Shown: positions 17,251 through 26,491 of the stretch, piece by piece | Layout: each line of letters opens with the position of its first letter | Position numbering within the stretch: the stretch's first letter is position 1 | Assembly (NCBI GenBank): GCA_964439265.1 | Contig: CAYTOA010000012.1 | Location: 1 to 64,000, forward strand | Source of the DNA: JAGVPT01 sp964439265 | Lineage (GTDB): Bacteria > Bacteroidota > Ignavibacteria > UBA10030 > UBA8401 | Reading direction: 5' to 3' | DNA length: 64,000 nucleotides | Notes under the pieces: model-generated | What the model saw: only the letters and a program-made list of their open reading frames with translations | Database searches by the model: none | Told to the model about the DNA's origin: nothing | Translations under genes and position numbers: made by a program

Positions 17251-18039
17251 ATGAAAAGCATGTTCCGGTTATCATTCGCAATAGCAATAACGACGCTGAT
17301 CTTATCGCTTTCATTACCCGCACAGACAAGTAAGGTGGGGAGGGGAGTCAGTATTACCTGGTATGGACACTCTGCGTTCAAGATATTGACCACGAAGGGG
17401 AAAGTGATCCTCATCGACCCATGGCTTGATAATCCGAAGGCGCCGAGCAGCGCACGAAATATCGACAGGGCCGATTTGATTTTGGTAACGCACGGGCATT
17501 TCGACCATATTGGGAATACGGTTGAGCTGGCGCAAAAATTCGACGCAACAGTGGCGTGCAACGGAGACATTGCCGCATACTTGACTAGCAAAGGGGTGAA
17601 AAAAACGGCCGTGCTCGACTATTCCGGTACATACGAAGTCGACAATCTGAAAGTCATTATGGTCCACGCCGATCACGGCTCGACCATCGACAACAACGGG
17701 CAGAAATTGGCTGGCGGCAACGCAGCAGGATTTGTTATTCAATGCGAAAACGGAGTCACATTATACCATGCAGGCGATACGGGCGTTTTTGGCGACATGA
17801 AACTTATCTCCGAACTCTACAAGCCGGATATCGTCATGATTCCGATCGGCGGAGTCTACACGATGGGACCGAGGGAGGCTGCGAAAGCATGCGAGCTTCT
17901 TAACCCGAAATGCATCATACCAATGCATTACGGTACTTTTCCCGCTCTCACGGGCTCACCCGTCGATCTGAAGAGTTTCCTTCCGGCGCAGTTAAAAGGA
18001 AAGGTCGCCGACATACTCCCGGGCGATACGGTAAATTAG
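17251..18039 (+). CDS. Exported metal-dependent hydrolase, UPF0173/metallo-beta-lactamase fold
   Basis: 262 residues: a signal peptide (residues 1-24, hydrophobic FAIAITTLILSLSLPAQ) then a beta-lactamase-fold domain of the UPF0173 (YtkL-like) type. ITWYGHSAFKI opens the domain; the zinc motif is H81-x-H83-x-D85-H86 in THGHFDHIGN; later LYHAGDTGVFGDM supplies another metal-binding Asp and MHYGTFPAL the last His. Most UPF0173 proteins are cytosolic, so export is notable. It sits 9 bases after the isocitrate dehydrogenase gene and is probably translated from the same message. Substrate unknown. Confidence 0.88.
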   Translation: MKSMFRLSFAIAITTLILSLSLPAQTSKVGRGVSITWYGHSAFKILTTKGKVILIDPWLDNPKAPSSARNIDRADLILVTHGHFDHIGNTVELAQKFDATVACNGDIAAYLTSKGVKKTAVLDYSGTYEVDNLKVIMVHADHGSTIDNNGQKLAGGNAAGFVIQCENGVTLYHAGDTGVFGDMKLISELYKPDIVMIPIGGVYTMGPREAAKACELLNPKCIIPMHYGTFPALTGSPVDLKSFLPAQLKGKVADILPGDTVN

Positions 18040-18070
18040 TATTTTTATGCTTTTTAGTTGTTAAGATTTT

Positions 18071-18161
18071 CTCACGCAAATCCCAAAGGGATGGCTTCGT
18101 CAGACGCAAAGTCGCAGTTTAATTAAACGAAATAATCTTTGCGCCTCTGCGGCTTTGCGAG
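18071..18161. repeat. Dispersed hairpin repeat, copy 2
   Basis: CTCACGCAAA (18071-18080) and GACGCAAAGTCGCAG (about 18103-18117) face CTTTGCGCCTCTGCGGCTTTGCGAG (about 18137-18161). GCAAAGTCGCAG pairs with CTGCGGCTTTGC apart from one G-T wobble. Located between the exported hydrolase and dus. Confidence 0.65.
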
Positions 18162-18184
18162 CGATATCGTATCATTTGTCAACT

Positions 18185-19186
18185 ATGAAAATTGGGTCGA
18201 TCGACATAGCACAACCGATCCTTCTGGCGCCGATGGAAGACGTCACGGATCCCTCCTTTCGCCTGGTATGCAAACGGCTTGGCGCTGATATCCTGTACAC
18301 GGAATTTGTCAACTCCGAAGGACTTGTGCGCAATTCAGAGAAGACAAAAAAGAAAATGTACTTCTCCGAAAAAGAACGCCCGTTTGGTATTCAAATCTAC
18401 GGAGGCGAAGAATCGTCGATGGACGGGGCCGCGAGAATTGCAGAAAGCATGAGCCCCGACATCATCGACATCAATTGCGGATGCTGGATAAAGGGTGTAG
18501 CATTGAGGGGTGCGGGGGCGGGTCTCTTGAAAGACCTGCCGCGGATGGAGAAGATCGTTTCGGCGGTCGTGAAAGCTACCCACACTCCGGTGACCGTCAA
18601 AACACGGCTCGGATGGGATGAGAGCTCAATTCGAATTGTCGAAGTGGCGAAAATGCTTGAAGGGATCGGTGTGCAAGGGCTTACCGTCCACTGCCGCACA
18701 AGGGCGCAGGCTCACAAAGGCATTCCGGACTATACGTGGATTCCCAAAATAAAAGCCGCCGTCGCTATCCCGATTGTGGTGAATGGAAATATTCTCGAGG
18801 CTGCCGACGTTCCAAAAGTTTTCGCCGAAACTGGCTGTGACGGCGTAATGATCGCCCGCGGAGCAATCGACAACCCCTGGATATTCCAGCAAGCCAAGAA
18901 TTTAATGAACTCGGGGACCTTAACAACTGACGTGTCGCTTGCAGAAAGAGTTGCAGTGTGCATCGAACATCTCACCTTGTCCGTTGAATACAAAGGAGAG
19001 CATTACGGTGTTCTGGAAATGCGCAAACATTATTCCGGCTACCTGCGCGGAATGCCGAACATTGCCAAACTGCGCGCCGAGTTAATGACGTATGCGACGG
19101 CAGAACCGATTGTCGAACGGCTGGCCCGATTTGCGGAAGAAGTCCCCGCGGAACCTGAGCCTGCAGCAGGAATTATTTTTGCCTAA
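18185..19186 (+). CDS. dus: tRNA-dihydrouridine synthase (DusB type)
   Basis: A 333-residue FMN enzyme that reduces uridines in tRNA. MKIGSIDIAQPILLAPMEDV opens the TIM barrel with the FMN-binding APMEDVTD. DIIDINCGCWIKGVALRGAGAG contains the catalytic cysteine, though the usual GCP is GCW here. VTVKTRLGWD, LTVHCRTRAQAHKG, PIVVNGNI and GCDGVMIARGAIDNPWIF are all conserved. I take the ATG at 18185 as the start because upstream in-frame codons lie inside the hairpin repeat. The gene stands alone. Confidence 0.93.
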   Translation: MKIGSIDIAQPILLAPMEDVTDPSFRLVCKRLGADILYTEFVNSEGLVRNSEKTKKKMYFSEKERPFGIQIYGGEESSMDGAARIAESMSPDIIDINCGCWIKGVALRGAGAGLLKDLPRMEKIVSAVVKATHTPVTVKTRLGWDESSIRIVEVAKMLEGIGVQGLTVHCRTRAQAHKGIPDYTWIPKIKAAVAIPIVVNGNILEAADVPKVFAETGCDGVMIARGAIDNPWIFQQAKNLMNSGTLTTDVSLAERVAVCIEHLTLSVEYKGEHYGVLEMRKHYSGYLRGMPNIAKLRAELMTYATAEPIVERLARFAEEVPAEPEPAAGIIFA

Positions 19187-19322
19187 GGATTTTGCGATTC
19201 TTCTTCAATTCCTTTATCTTCATACGTCATCGAAAAAACATTGCCGCCTGCACTTTCAATACTATCTTATGTGACAGTGCTTGTCGTAATTGCCTAACGC
19301 TGCCTCAGAATATTAGATTTAG

Positions 19323-19940
19323 ATGATCGCATTCATCGTGGGATTTGTTGTCGGTTTTTTCACCACCATTCCTGTCGGCCCTATCAACATCGCTGTTATG
19401 ACAAAAGGGTTGTCGGGCAAGACCGGTCAGGGACTTATGATCGGAGCAGGTTCAGGGTGGATGGATATCGTCTATTGCGCGGCGGCGATGTTCGGCATCT
19501 CGTCACTGAACTCGAACCCAAAAATTGAACTCATTTTTCGAATTGCAACGTTCGCAGTTTTCTTTTTACTTGGGATCAGAACGACGTTCTTCAACGTGCG
19601 AGAAGCAAAAGTGTCGAAGAGCGAAGATTCCCCAGGTTTCAAACGATATTTTCTTCTTGGTATTGTCCTCTATCTTTCAAATCCTTCCTTCATTGCCTAT
19701 TGGATCACCGTTGCCGGTATTATTCACGGATATCATATTCTCGAAGCCACGTCATACAATAATTTATTTTTTTCGCTTGGCACCGGGTTCGGAACGACCG
19801 GATGGTTTTTCATCCTTCTTGAACTCGTCGAAAAGCAGAAAATGAAACTTGACAAAGCGTTGATAGAAAAAATTACCCGCGGTTTCGGCATTATCCTATT
19901 GCTCATCAGCCTGTTTATGGGATATAAGTTGATCTCGTAA
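19323..19940 (+). CDS. LysE family transporter
   Basis: A 205-residue inner-membrane protein with about six hydrophobic segments, of the LysE/RhtB amino-acid exporter family. The N-terminal FFTTIPVGPINIAVMTKGLSG is the family signature around the first loop. FLLGIVLYLSNPSFIAYWITV is the conserved NP segment of the fourth helix. Cargo cannot be predicted from sequence. It is a monocistronic gene between dus and acs. Confidence 0.88.
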   Translation: MIAFIVGFVVGFFTTIPVGPINIAVMTKGLSGKTGQGLMIGAGSGWMDIVYCAAAMFGISSLNSNPKIELIFRIATFAVFFLLGIRTTFFNVREAKVSKSEDSPGFKRYFLLGIVLYLSNPSFIAYWITVAGIIHGYHILEATSYNNLFFSLGTGFGTTGWFFILLELVEKQKMKLDKALIEKITRGFGIILLLISLFMGYKLIS

Positions 19941-20008
19941 CCAGCCGGAACCGTACGCGCGAATTCATTGCCAACTATCCCTGAATCATTTTTTGGAGGA
20001 AAAGTACT

Positions 20009-21985
20009 ATGCCTACCAACGGCCAACAGAATACATCGGCGAACATTACTTCCGTTCTCAGAGAGTACAGGGTATTCAAGCCGAACGCTAAGTTCTCAAA
20101 ATCGGCGGCAATCAAATCGTTCGCGCAGTACAAGAAAATGTACAACGAATCGATTCATTCGACGGAAAAATTTTGGGCCAAAATGGCCGAAGAGCTTTTC
20201 TGGTACAAGAAATGGACGAAAGTTCTCCGGTGGAAGCTTCCGTTCGCCGAATGGTTCGTCGGGGGCAAATTAAATGTTTCCGCGAATTGCCTAGACCGGC
20301 ACCTGACGACGTGGAGAAAGAACAAGGCCGCGATTATCTGGGAGGGAGAGCCGGGAGATACACGGACGCTGACGTACGCCGACCTGCACCGCGAAGTCTG
20401 CAAGTGCGCGAATGTATTGAAGAAACTCGGCGTCGTGAAAGGTGATCGCGTGATCATTTATATGCCCATGATACCCGAACTTCCCGTCGCGATGCTCGCA
20501 TGCGCCCGCATCGGCGCAACGCACAGCGTCATCTTCGGAGGATTCAGTGCCGAAGCGCTCAAGGACCGCATCAACGACGCGCAGGCGAAACTTGTCGTCA
20601 CGGCGGACGGCGGGTATAGAAGAGGAAGCGTCATTCCGTTGAAGGCGAATATTGATGAAGCGCTGAAGGTTACCCCGACGGTCGAAAGCGTTATCGTCGT
20701 CAACAGGGTCGGCCTGGACGTCATCATGGTTCCCGGTCGCGATCATTGGTGGAATGGATTGATGTCCACCACGCCGGCCGACTGCGAGCCGGAAAAACTG
20801 GACTCCGAGCATCCGCTCTATATTCTCTATACAAGCGGCACGACCGGCAAACCGAAGGGCGTCGTTCATTCCACGGCGGGATATCTCCTTGGTTGTTACC
20901 TGACGATGAAATATGTCTTCGACATCAAAGATACCGATACCTATTGGTGCACGGCGGATATCGGATGGGTAACGGGGCACAGTTACATCGTTTACGGTCC
21001 TTTTTCCACCGGGGCGACGGTGGTGATGTACGAGGGGGCGCCAAATCACCCGGAACCTGACCGGTTCTGGAGCATTGTCGAGAAATATAAAGTGAATGTC
21101 TTTTACACCGCGCCTACCGCGATCAGGGCGTTCATAAAGTGGGGAGAACAATGGCCGCTCAAACATGACCTGAGTTCGATTCGGCTGCTTGGAACTGTTG
21201 GTGAACCGATCAATCCTGAGGCATGGATGTGGTACAGCAAAATTATCGGGAAAGGAAAATGCCCGATCGTTGACACGTGGTGGCAGACGGAAACCGGATC
21301 GATCATGATCACGCCCATTCCCGGCGCAACGCCGACAAAGCCCGGAACCGCTACGCTTCCGTTCTTCGGCATCCAACCGGATGTGGTAAACAAGGAAGGA
21401 AAATCGGTTGGGGCGAACCAGGGGGGATATCTTGTCATAAAGAAGCCGTGGCCTTCGATGATGCGGGGGGTATACCGCGATCCTGAGAGATTCAAGAAAA
21501 CATACTGGAGCGACATCAAGGGAGTTTATTTTACCGGAGACGGTGCCCGGCGCGACAAAGACGGCTATTTTTGGATCATGGGGCGGGTTGATGATGTCAT
21601 CAACGTTTCAGGACACCGGCTTGGCACAATGGAAGTAGAAAGCGCGCTAGTGAGCCATCCTTACGTCGCTGAAGCCGCCGTAGTCGGAAAACCTGATGAA
21701 ATAAAGGGGTCGGCAATTTGCGCCTTCGTGACGTTGGAAGGGAAGCGTTCACCAACACCCCAATTAAAGGAGGAATTGCGCCTTCATGTTGCGAAAGAAA
21801 TCGGAGCAATGGCAAAGCCTGACGACATCCGTTTCACCGATGCTCTTCCAAAGACGAGAAGCGGAAAGATTATGCGCCGTTTATTGCGAGAGATAGCTTC
21901 CGGAGGTGCAACGACCGGAGATACGACGACACTCGAAGATTTTTCAGTCTTGGAAAAGCTGCGGCACCACGAAGACGAGGAATAG
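20009..21985 (+). CDS. acs: Acetyl-CoA synthetase
   Basis: A 658-residue AMP-forming acetate-CoA ligase. Motifs in order are VIFGGFSAEALKDRI, the phosphate-binding YTSGTTGKPKGVVHSTAGY, TDADIGWVTGHS-type region (here TADIGWVTGHSYIVYGP), VDTWWQTETG, YFTGDGARRDKDGYFWIMGR, and the C-terminal LPKTRSGKIMRRLLREI whose lysine is the adenylation and acetylation site. Start ATG at 20009 has TTGGAGG about 10 bases upstream. It activates acetate directly; acetate kinase is also encoded at 29545-30753, giving a second acetate route in this window. Confidence 0.96.
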   Translation: MPTNGQQNTSANITSVLREYRVFKPNAKFSKSAAIKSFAQYKKMYNESIHSTEKFWAKMAEELFWYKKWTKVLRWKLPFAEWFVGGKLNVSANCLDRHLTTWRKNKAAIIWEGEPGDTRTLTYADLHREVCKCANVLKKLGVVKGDRVIIYMPMIPELPVAMLACARIGATHSVIFGGFSAEALKDRINDAQAKLVVTADGGYRRGSVIPLKANIDEALKVTPTVESVIVVNRVGLDVIMVPGRDHWWNGLMSTTPADCEPEKLDSEHPLYILYTSGTTGKPKGVVHSTAGYLLGCYLTMKYVFDIKDTDTYWCTADIGWVTGHSYIVYGPFSTGATVVMYEGAPNHPEPDRFWSIVEKYKVNVFYTAPTAIRAFIKWGEQWPLKHDLSSIRLLGTVGEPINPEAWMWYSKIIGKGKCPIVDTWWQTETGSIMITPIPGATPTKPGTATLPFFGIQPDVVNKEGKSVGANQGGYLVIKKPWPSMMRGVYRDPERFKKTYWSDIKGVYFTGDGARRDKDGYFWIMGRVDDVINVSGHRLGTMEVESALVSHPYVAEAAVVGKPDEIKGSAICAFVTLEGKRSPTPQLKEELRLHVAKEIGAMAKPDDIRFTDALPKTRSGKIMRRLLREIASGGATTGDTTTLEDFSVLEKLRHHEDEE

Positions 21986-22241
21986 ATGCGATAGTCGATT
22001 GTGTCATCGATTTTGAAAATGATTTCAGGATACGTTCTTCCGTTCCAAGCGGCCTTGGGTAACAATTGAAAGTTTCATTTTTCCCGATCTCAAAACGTGA
22101 ACGCAATATCGCCATCGAGCTGAGCGGGATCACAACTCTCGTCAGCACGTAAGATTCTACTTGCGCCAATTTGCCGACTTTGCTATATTCAAACGTCCTT
22201 CGGTAGCGCAGGAGAAAACAGCTCGTCCACCTTCACACCTT

Positions 22242-22751
22242 ATGCCCAAAGTTTATTGCACATCATTCGATTCTAAGATTGGCCACATCTATATCGCGTC
22301 CACCGATAATGGAGTGTGCAAAATCAGTATACCAAAAGAATCGAAAAAAGACTTCTTCGACTGGCTTTCCATTCATTTCGACGACGACGATGTGGTGGAA
22401 AACAAAAGCCGGAATAAAGAAGCGATCGAACAGTTGAACAGATATTTCAACGGCAAGCTCGCGAAATTTTCTGCCCCCGTCGATCAGATCGGCACAACAT
22501 TCCAGCTGCGGGTATGGAAAGAGCTGCTGAGGATCCCCTACGGAACGACGATCACCTACAAACAGCTCGCAAGGAGAGTCGGGGTGCCCCGCGGCTTTCG
22601 AGCAGTCGGTACTGCCAACGGAAGCAATCCTCTTCCGATTGTTGTTCCTTGTCATCGCGTCGTCGGCCATGACGGATCGCTCGCCGGTTACTCCGCCGGA
22701 GTGAAGACCAAAGAATTTCTTCTTCGGCTCGAAGGCGCAATCATTTTGTAG
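22242..22751 (+). CDS. ogt: Methylated-DNA--protein-cysteine S-methyltransferase
   Basis: A 169-residue suicide repair protein that removes methyl groups from O6-methylguanine. The methyl-accepting Cys is C137 in PIVVPCHRVVG. TFQLRVWKELLRIPYGTTITYKQLARRVG is the DNA-binding helix-turn-helix, with the arginine finger in the RAVGTANGSNPLP segment. Start placed at ATG 22242 (MPKVYCTSFD) since the further 27 in-frame codons upstream show no family similarity. It lies 122 bases before the helicase gene on the same strand. Confidence 0.93.
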   Translation: MPKVYCTSFDSKIGHIYIASTDNGVCKISIPKESKKDFFDWLSIHFDDDDVVENKSRNKEAIEQLNRYFNGKLAKFSAPVDQIGTTFQLRVWKELLRIPYGTTITYKQLARRVGVPRGFRAVGTANGSNPLPIVVPCHRVVGHDGSLAGYSAGVKTKEFLLRLEGAIIL

Positions 22752-22873
22752 TTTGTTTTCGATCGTCGTTTCTTCGTTTGTCCGCTTCGTTGGTACCCTC
22801 TCCCCCGTTTGCATCCCTACGGTAATTTGCGTATTTTTTCTCCATACGAATTCCATTTTTTTTCTCCCTTGAC

Positions 22874-25129
22874 ATGAATCTGATAGAACAACTTAATTCT
22901 GTACAGAAGCAAGCGGTTTCAGCCACCGACGGTCCGGTGATGATCGTCGCCGGAGCGGGGAGCGGGAAGACGAGGGTGCTCACGTACCGTATTGCCCATC
23001 TCATTGAGAATGGAGTCAAGCCGTACCAAATCCTTGCGCTCACGTTCACGAACAAGGCGGCGAAGGAGATGAAGCACCGTATCGAGCAGCTTGTGGGAGA
23101 ACTGGCTGTGGACGTATGGGCAGGAACTTTTCATTCCATCTTTGCGCGCATACTGCGGCATGAGTGCGAGGCTATCGGATATCAGAGAAGCTTTACTATC
23201 TACGACAGCGATGACAGCCTGGGACTCGTGAAGAATATTATGTCGTCGCTCAACATCTCTGCGCAGCAATTCAATCCCCGAGGCATTCAATCACGCATCA
23301 GCGGCGCCAAGAATCACCTTGTTTCGCCGGAGCGCTACGAGGAGATCGCGAAAGATCCTTTTGAACAGCGTACGGCGCTCATATTCAAAGAATACCAGGC
23401 ACGGCTCTTTAAGAACAATGCAATGGACTTTGACGATCTTCTGTTGAAGCCGATCGAATTATTTCAGAAGAACGAGAGCATACTTGAAAAGTATCAGTAC
23501 CGGTTCCGGTATCTTCTTGTGGACGAATACCAGGACACAAACCGGGCTCAGTACGTCTTGATCAATCTTCTCGCGAAACGCTTTAAGAATATTTGCGTTG
23601 TCGGCGACGACGCACAGAGTATTTATGCCTTCCGCGGCGCAGATATCAGGAATATCCTCGATTTTGAACAGGATTACCCAGAAAGCAAAGTCTTCAGGCT
23701 GGAACAGAACTACCGGTCGACGAAGACGATACTTGCCGCAGCGGATGCTGTCATCAAGAACAACCGAAACCAGATCCATAAAACGTTGTGGACGTCGAAC
23801 CCTCAAGGCGAATTGATCACTATGATTGAGGCGGAGGACGACAAGGACGAGGGGATGAAGATCGTTTCCCATATCCAGGAGCAATGCGGCAAACTGAAGC
23901 TCGACTTGAAAGATTTCGCCGTTCTTTACCGGACGAACGCGCAGTCGCGGTCGCTCGAAGACGGTCTTCGAAGGAACGGCATTCCCTACGTTATCGTCGG
24001 CGGCGTGGAATTCTATAAACGGAAGGAAATCAAAGACGTTCTCGCGTATCTCCGCGTTATCGTCAACCCGAAAGATGAAGAGAGTCTCCGGAGGATCGTC
24101 AACGTTCCGGTTCGCGGAATCGGCGATACGACATTTGAAAAGATCCTTCTTCATGCCGAGCACAATCCTGCGGGCCCTCAGGGATTGTTTGACGCTCTGA
24201 AAGATGTCAATGCCATTGCCGGGATCGGCGAACGCCCGAAAAACGCGGTTCTTCAGTTCACTCTCTTCATGCAGAAGTACATTGAACTGAAACTGCAGAT
24301 GTCTCCCAGCGAACTTGCCCGTGCGCTCGTTGATGAACTGGGATTCTTGCGGAGTTTGAAAGAGGAGGCGACTCCCGAAGCGCTTGCCCGATGGGAGAAT
24401 ATCCAGGAACTCCTTTCAGCGATCACAGAGTTCACGTCACAAACTCCGGACGCGACGCTGGAAAGTTTCTTGGAGGAAGTCTCGCTTGTATCACCCGTCG
24501 ATACGGTGGTTGACCAGCGCAATGCGATCACGCTGATGACCCTGCACGCCGCAAAAGGTCTGGAATTCCCGGTCGTCTTTATTGCGGGATTGGAAGAGGG
24601 GTTGTTTCCGCTGTACCAGGTCGCTCCCGAGCCCGATGAGATGGAAGAGGAGCGCCGGCTCTTCTATGTCGGCATTACGCGCGCGATGAAAAAGTTGTAC
24701 TTCACGCATGCGCGGCTTCGATACCGTTTCGGCGATGTCACGTATCCTGTTCTTTCCCGATTTGCCGAAGAGATCGAACCGTCGCTTATTCAGCGAGAAT
24801 TGTCCAGGCAGGCTCAGTTCCCCGCGCATCATCGTGGTGGTAATGCTGGACAGGACGGGAGCCATTTTTCATTCAAGGAAGTTCGCACGAAGAAACAACT
24901 CGGCTCGCTCCACTCCGGATTTCAGGAAGAGAGCCAGCCGGATTACGAAAATGAGTCGCAGGAAATGGTGATGCTAAGAGTAGGGGCGAAGGTCGAACAC
25001 GAATCTTTTGGTACGGGGAAAGTGCTTCAACTCGCGGGCTCCGGAGAATCGGCAAAGGCGGTCGTGTTGTTCGACAGTGTCGGTGCAAAGAATCTCATGT
25101 TGAAGTATGCGAAACTACGCCTGCTCTGA
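22874..25129 (+). CDS. pcrA: ATP-dependent DNA helicase PcrA/UvrD
   Basis: A 751-residue superfamily 1A 3'-5' helicase for nucleotide excision and replication-linked repair. Motif I is AGAGSGKT (26-33), Ia LTFTNKAAKEM, motif II VDEYQDTN with D217/E218, motif III GDDAQSIYAFRGAD, motif IV LEQNYRSTKTIL, motif V LMTLHAAKGLEFPVVF and motif VI RRLFYVGITRA. The C-terminal VGAKVEHESFGTGKVLQL tail is the Tudor-like domain that in PcrA binds RNA polymerase. Length and domain order are standard. Neighbouring ogt suggests a repair pair, though spacing is loose. Confidence 0.96.
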   Translation: MNLIEQLNSVQKQAVSATDGPVMIVAGAGSGKTRVLTYRIAHLIENGVKPYQILALTFTNKAAKEMKHRIEQLVGELAVDVWAGTFHSIFARILRHECEAIGYQRSFTIYDSDDSLGLVKNIMSSLNISAQQFNPRGIQSRISGAKNHLVSPERYEEIAKDPFEQRTALIFKEYQARLFKNNAMDFDDLLLKPIELFQKNESILEKYQYRFRYLLVDEYQDTNRAQYVLINLLAKRFKNICVVGDDAQSIYAFRGADIRNILDFEQDYPESKVFRLEQNYRSTKTILAAADAVIKNNRNQIHKTLWTSNPQGELITMIEAEDDKDEGMKIVSHIQEQCGKLKLDLKDFAVLYRTNAQSRSLEDGLRRNGIPYVIVGGVEFYKRKEIKDVLAYLRVIVNPKDEESLRRIVNVPVRGIGDTTFEKILLHAEHNPAGPQGLFDALKDVNAIAGIGERPKNAVLQFTLFMQKYIELKLQMSPSELARALVDELGFLRSLKEEATPEALARWENIQELLSAITEFTSQTPDATLESFLEEVSLVSPVDTVVDQRNAITLMTLHAAKGLEFPVVFIAGLEEGLFPLYQVAPEPDEMEEERRLFYVGITRAMKKLYFTHARLRYRFGDVTYPVLSRFAEEIEPSLIQRELSRQAQFPAHHRGGNAGQDGSHFSFKEVRTKKQLGSLHSGFQEESQPDYENESQEMVMLRVGAKVEHESFGTGKVLQLAGSGESAKAVVLFDSVGAKNLMLKYAKLRLL

Positions 25130-25139
25130 TAGGCGCGCG

Positions 25140-25568
25140 TTAAAGGAGGTCGTCGGTGATCTTAGAGCGGATGATCATCATATTGTTCCAGTAATCGCGA
25201 TGGATGTAATGCGTGATGATCGCCGTGAACTCTGCGATCAACCCCTGGGGTAGAAGGAAACAGACCTGCGACGGTTTTCCGTTTTTAGTGTTCTTGTGGT
25301 CGAAAAAAACGTCGTACTGAGTGAGTGAGTCCTGTGATTCGAGCTCATCGCTTTGTACTTTTACGACACCGATAACAAATCTGTTCTGAATTTCGTCGAA
25401 GGCCAGGATATCGGGGCGTCTGTCTTTCTGGTCGCCGTAGCCGTCATTGTGGAGCGCCTCCGGAGGACGATACCCGGCAACACCCTTCGCTCCGACGATC
25501 GTGTACTTTTCGGAAACAAAGTGCTGTAGCAATTCTTCAATCATTGGCGTCTTGCTGTCCATCATCAT
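25140..25568 (-). CDS. Hypothetical protein, possibly nuclease-fold
   Basis: About 142 residues from the ATG cluster at 25560-25568 (MMMDSKTPMIEELL); an upstream GTG at 25646 lies in a hairpin repeat and is unlikely. The central KDRRPDILAFDEIQNRFVIGV followed by VKV looks like the second and third strands of a PD-(D/E)XK nuclease (P-D then x-x-K), but the usual acidic residue before the lysine is valine, so activity is doubtful. It is convergent with the helicase gene, with 10 bases between. I do not recognise a named family. Confidence 0.6.
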   Translation of the reverse strand: MMMDSKTPMIEELLQHFVSEKYTIVGAKGVAGYRPPEALHNDGYGDQKDRRPDILAFDEIQNRFVIGVVKVQSDELESQDSLTQYDVFFDHKNTKNGKPSQVCFLLPQGLIAEFTAIITHYIHRDYWNNMMIIRSKITDDLL

Positions 25569-25641
25569 GATCAAAAGTAATTTTTTCGCAGATGAAATGC
25601 AAAAGCCGGCAGTGCCTGAATTTATGATTCTGTTAAACTCG

Positions 25642-25670
25642 CTCACGCAAAGTCGCTAAGGCGCAAAGAG
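25642..25670. repeat. Dispersed repeat, half copy 3
   Basis: A single arm, GCTCACGCAAAGTCGCTAAG then GCGCAAAGAG, matching the cores at 3.3, 18.1 and 50.3 kb. No opposing arm is present, so it looks like a decayed or half-unit copy. Confidence 0.6.
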
Positions 25671-25711
25671 AATTGATACGTCTTCCTTATCGACCATTAT
25701 CCAGAACTCGA

Positions 25712-26467
25712 ATGCCGCTTTCTGAACCACATTTTGAACCTCGGTTCTCACTCCTTCCAAAAGTAGGTTCGCTTGCAGCAGTGATCGCCTGTTTTGGTCT
25801 TATCGAATGGGCGTCGTCGTTTCATATCCTCACCCAATCGCTCCCGCTTCCCTCATCGCTTTCGATCCCTCTTGCGTGGCTTTTTGAGCATCAGGTATGG
25901 CAATTCGGCATTGGGATCACCGCCATCACGATACTCTCACGCGGCCACTTATGGAGCTACGGAATAAACTCATCCGATATCCGACTCTCGATGTCAATTC
26001 TGTTAAAATTTTATGCCGTTGCATTGGTCATTATTCTCGGTCTCGTAGTACTCCCGCTTCTGGTTTCCGGTGGACTGCCGGAGTACTTCATCCGAATGGG
26101 AAGAGTCGATATGGCGGTGTGGATCTTATATCAGTGGATGGCGACAGCTGTGGCAGACGAGATTTTGTTCCACGGATTATTCCAGACTCTACTGCTAAAA
26201 TACTGGCAGGAAAAAATAAAGATCCTGTCTTTTGAAATTCCAGTCGTAGTTCTTATTACGAGTGTTGCGTTCGCGGCCGGGAGGACAAATGTTCCGGTGT
26301 ACGGCGGGCACTTTATAGAGTATATTCTGGCACTGGTGATGGGTTTGTATGGGGGAATCGTTTACTACCGCACAAAAAGCCTGCTTACGCCGATGCTCTC
26401 ACAGGCTTTCTTTTACGGCCTGCCGTTCGTCATTCGATTTGTCTACCTGGCTTTTATCACAGGGTAG
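25712..26467 (+). CDS. Polytopic membrane protein, CPBP/CAAX-protease-like
   Basis: 251 residues with about seven membrane helices. The segment VADEILFHGLFQTLL resembles motif 1 (EExxxR) of CPBP intramembrane proteases, but reads DE and has His instead of Arg. The later FAAGRTNVPVYGGHFIEY and MLSQAFFYGL stretches lie where metal-binding His motifs would be. So it may be an altered or inactive member. Start at ATG 25712 (MPLSEPHFEP); the longer TTG alternative begins inside the adjacent repeat. Function unknown. Confidence 0.6.
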   Translation: MPLSEPHFEPRFSLLPKVGSLAAVIACFGLIEWASSFHILTQSLPLPSSLSIPLAWLFEHQVWQFGIGITAITILSRGHLWSYGINSSDIRLSMSILLKFYAVALVIILGLVVLPLLVSGGLPEYFIRMGRVDMAVWILYQWMATAVADEILFHGLFQTLLLKYWQEKIKILSFEIPVVVLITSVAFAAGRTNVPVYGGHFIEYILALVMGLYGGIVYYRTKSLLTPMLSQAFFYGLPFVIRFVYLAFITG

Positions 26468-26491
26468 AATTTCATTGAGGGGGTTTTTCCC

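Noticed and set aside
20291..21376. 361-residue minus-strand reading inside acs
   Set aside because: It lies wholly within the well-supported acs gene, is arginine-rich in the way of antisense frames, and has no family features.
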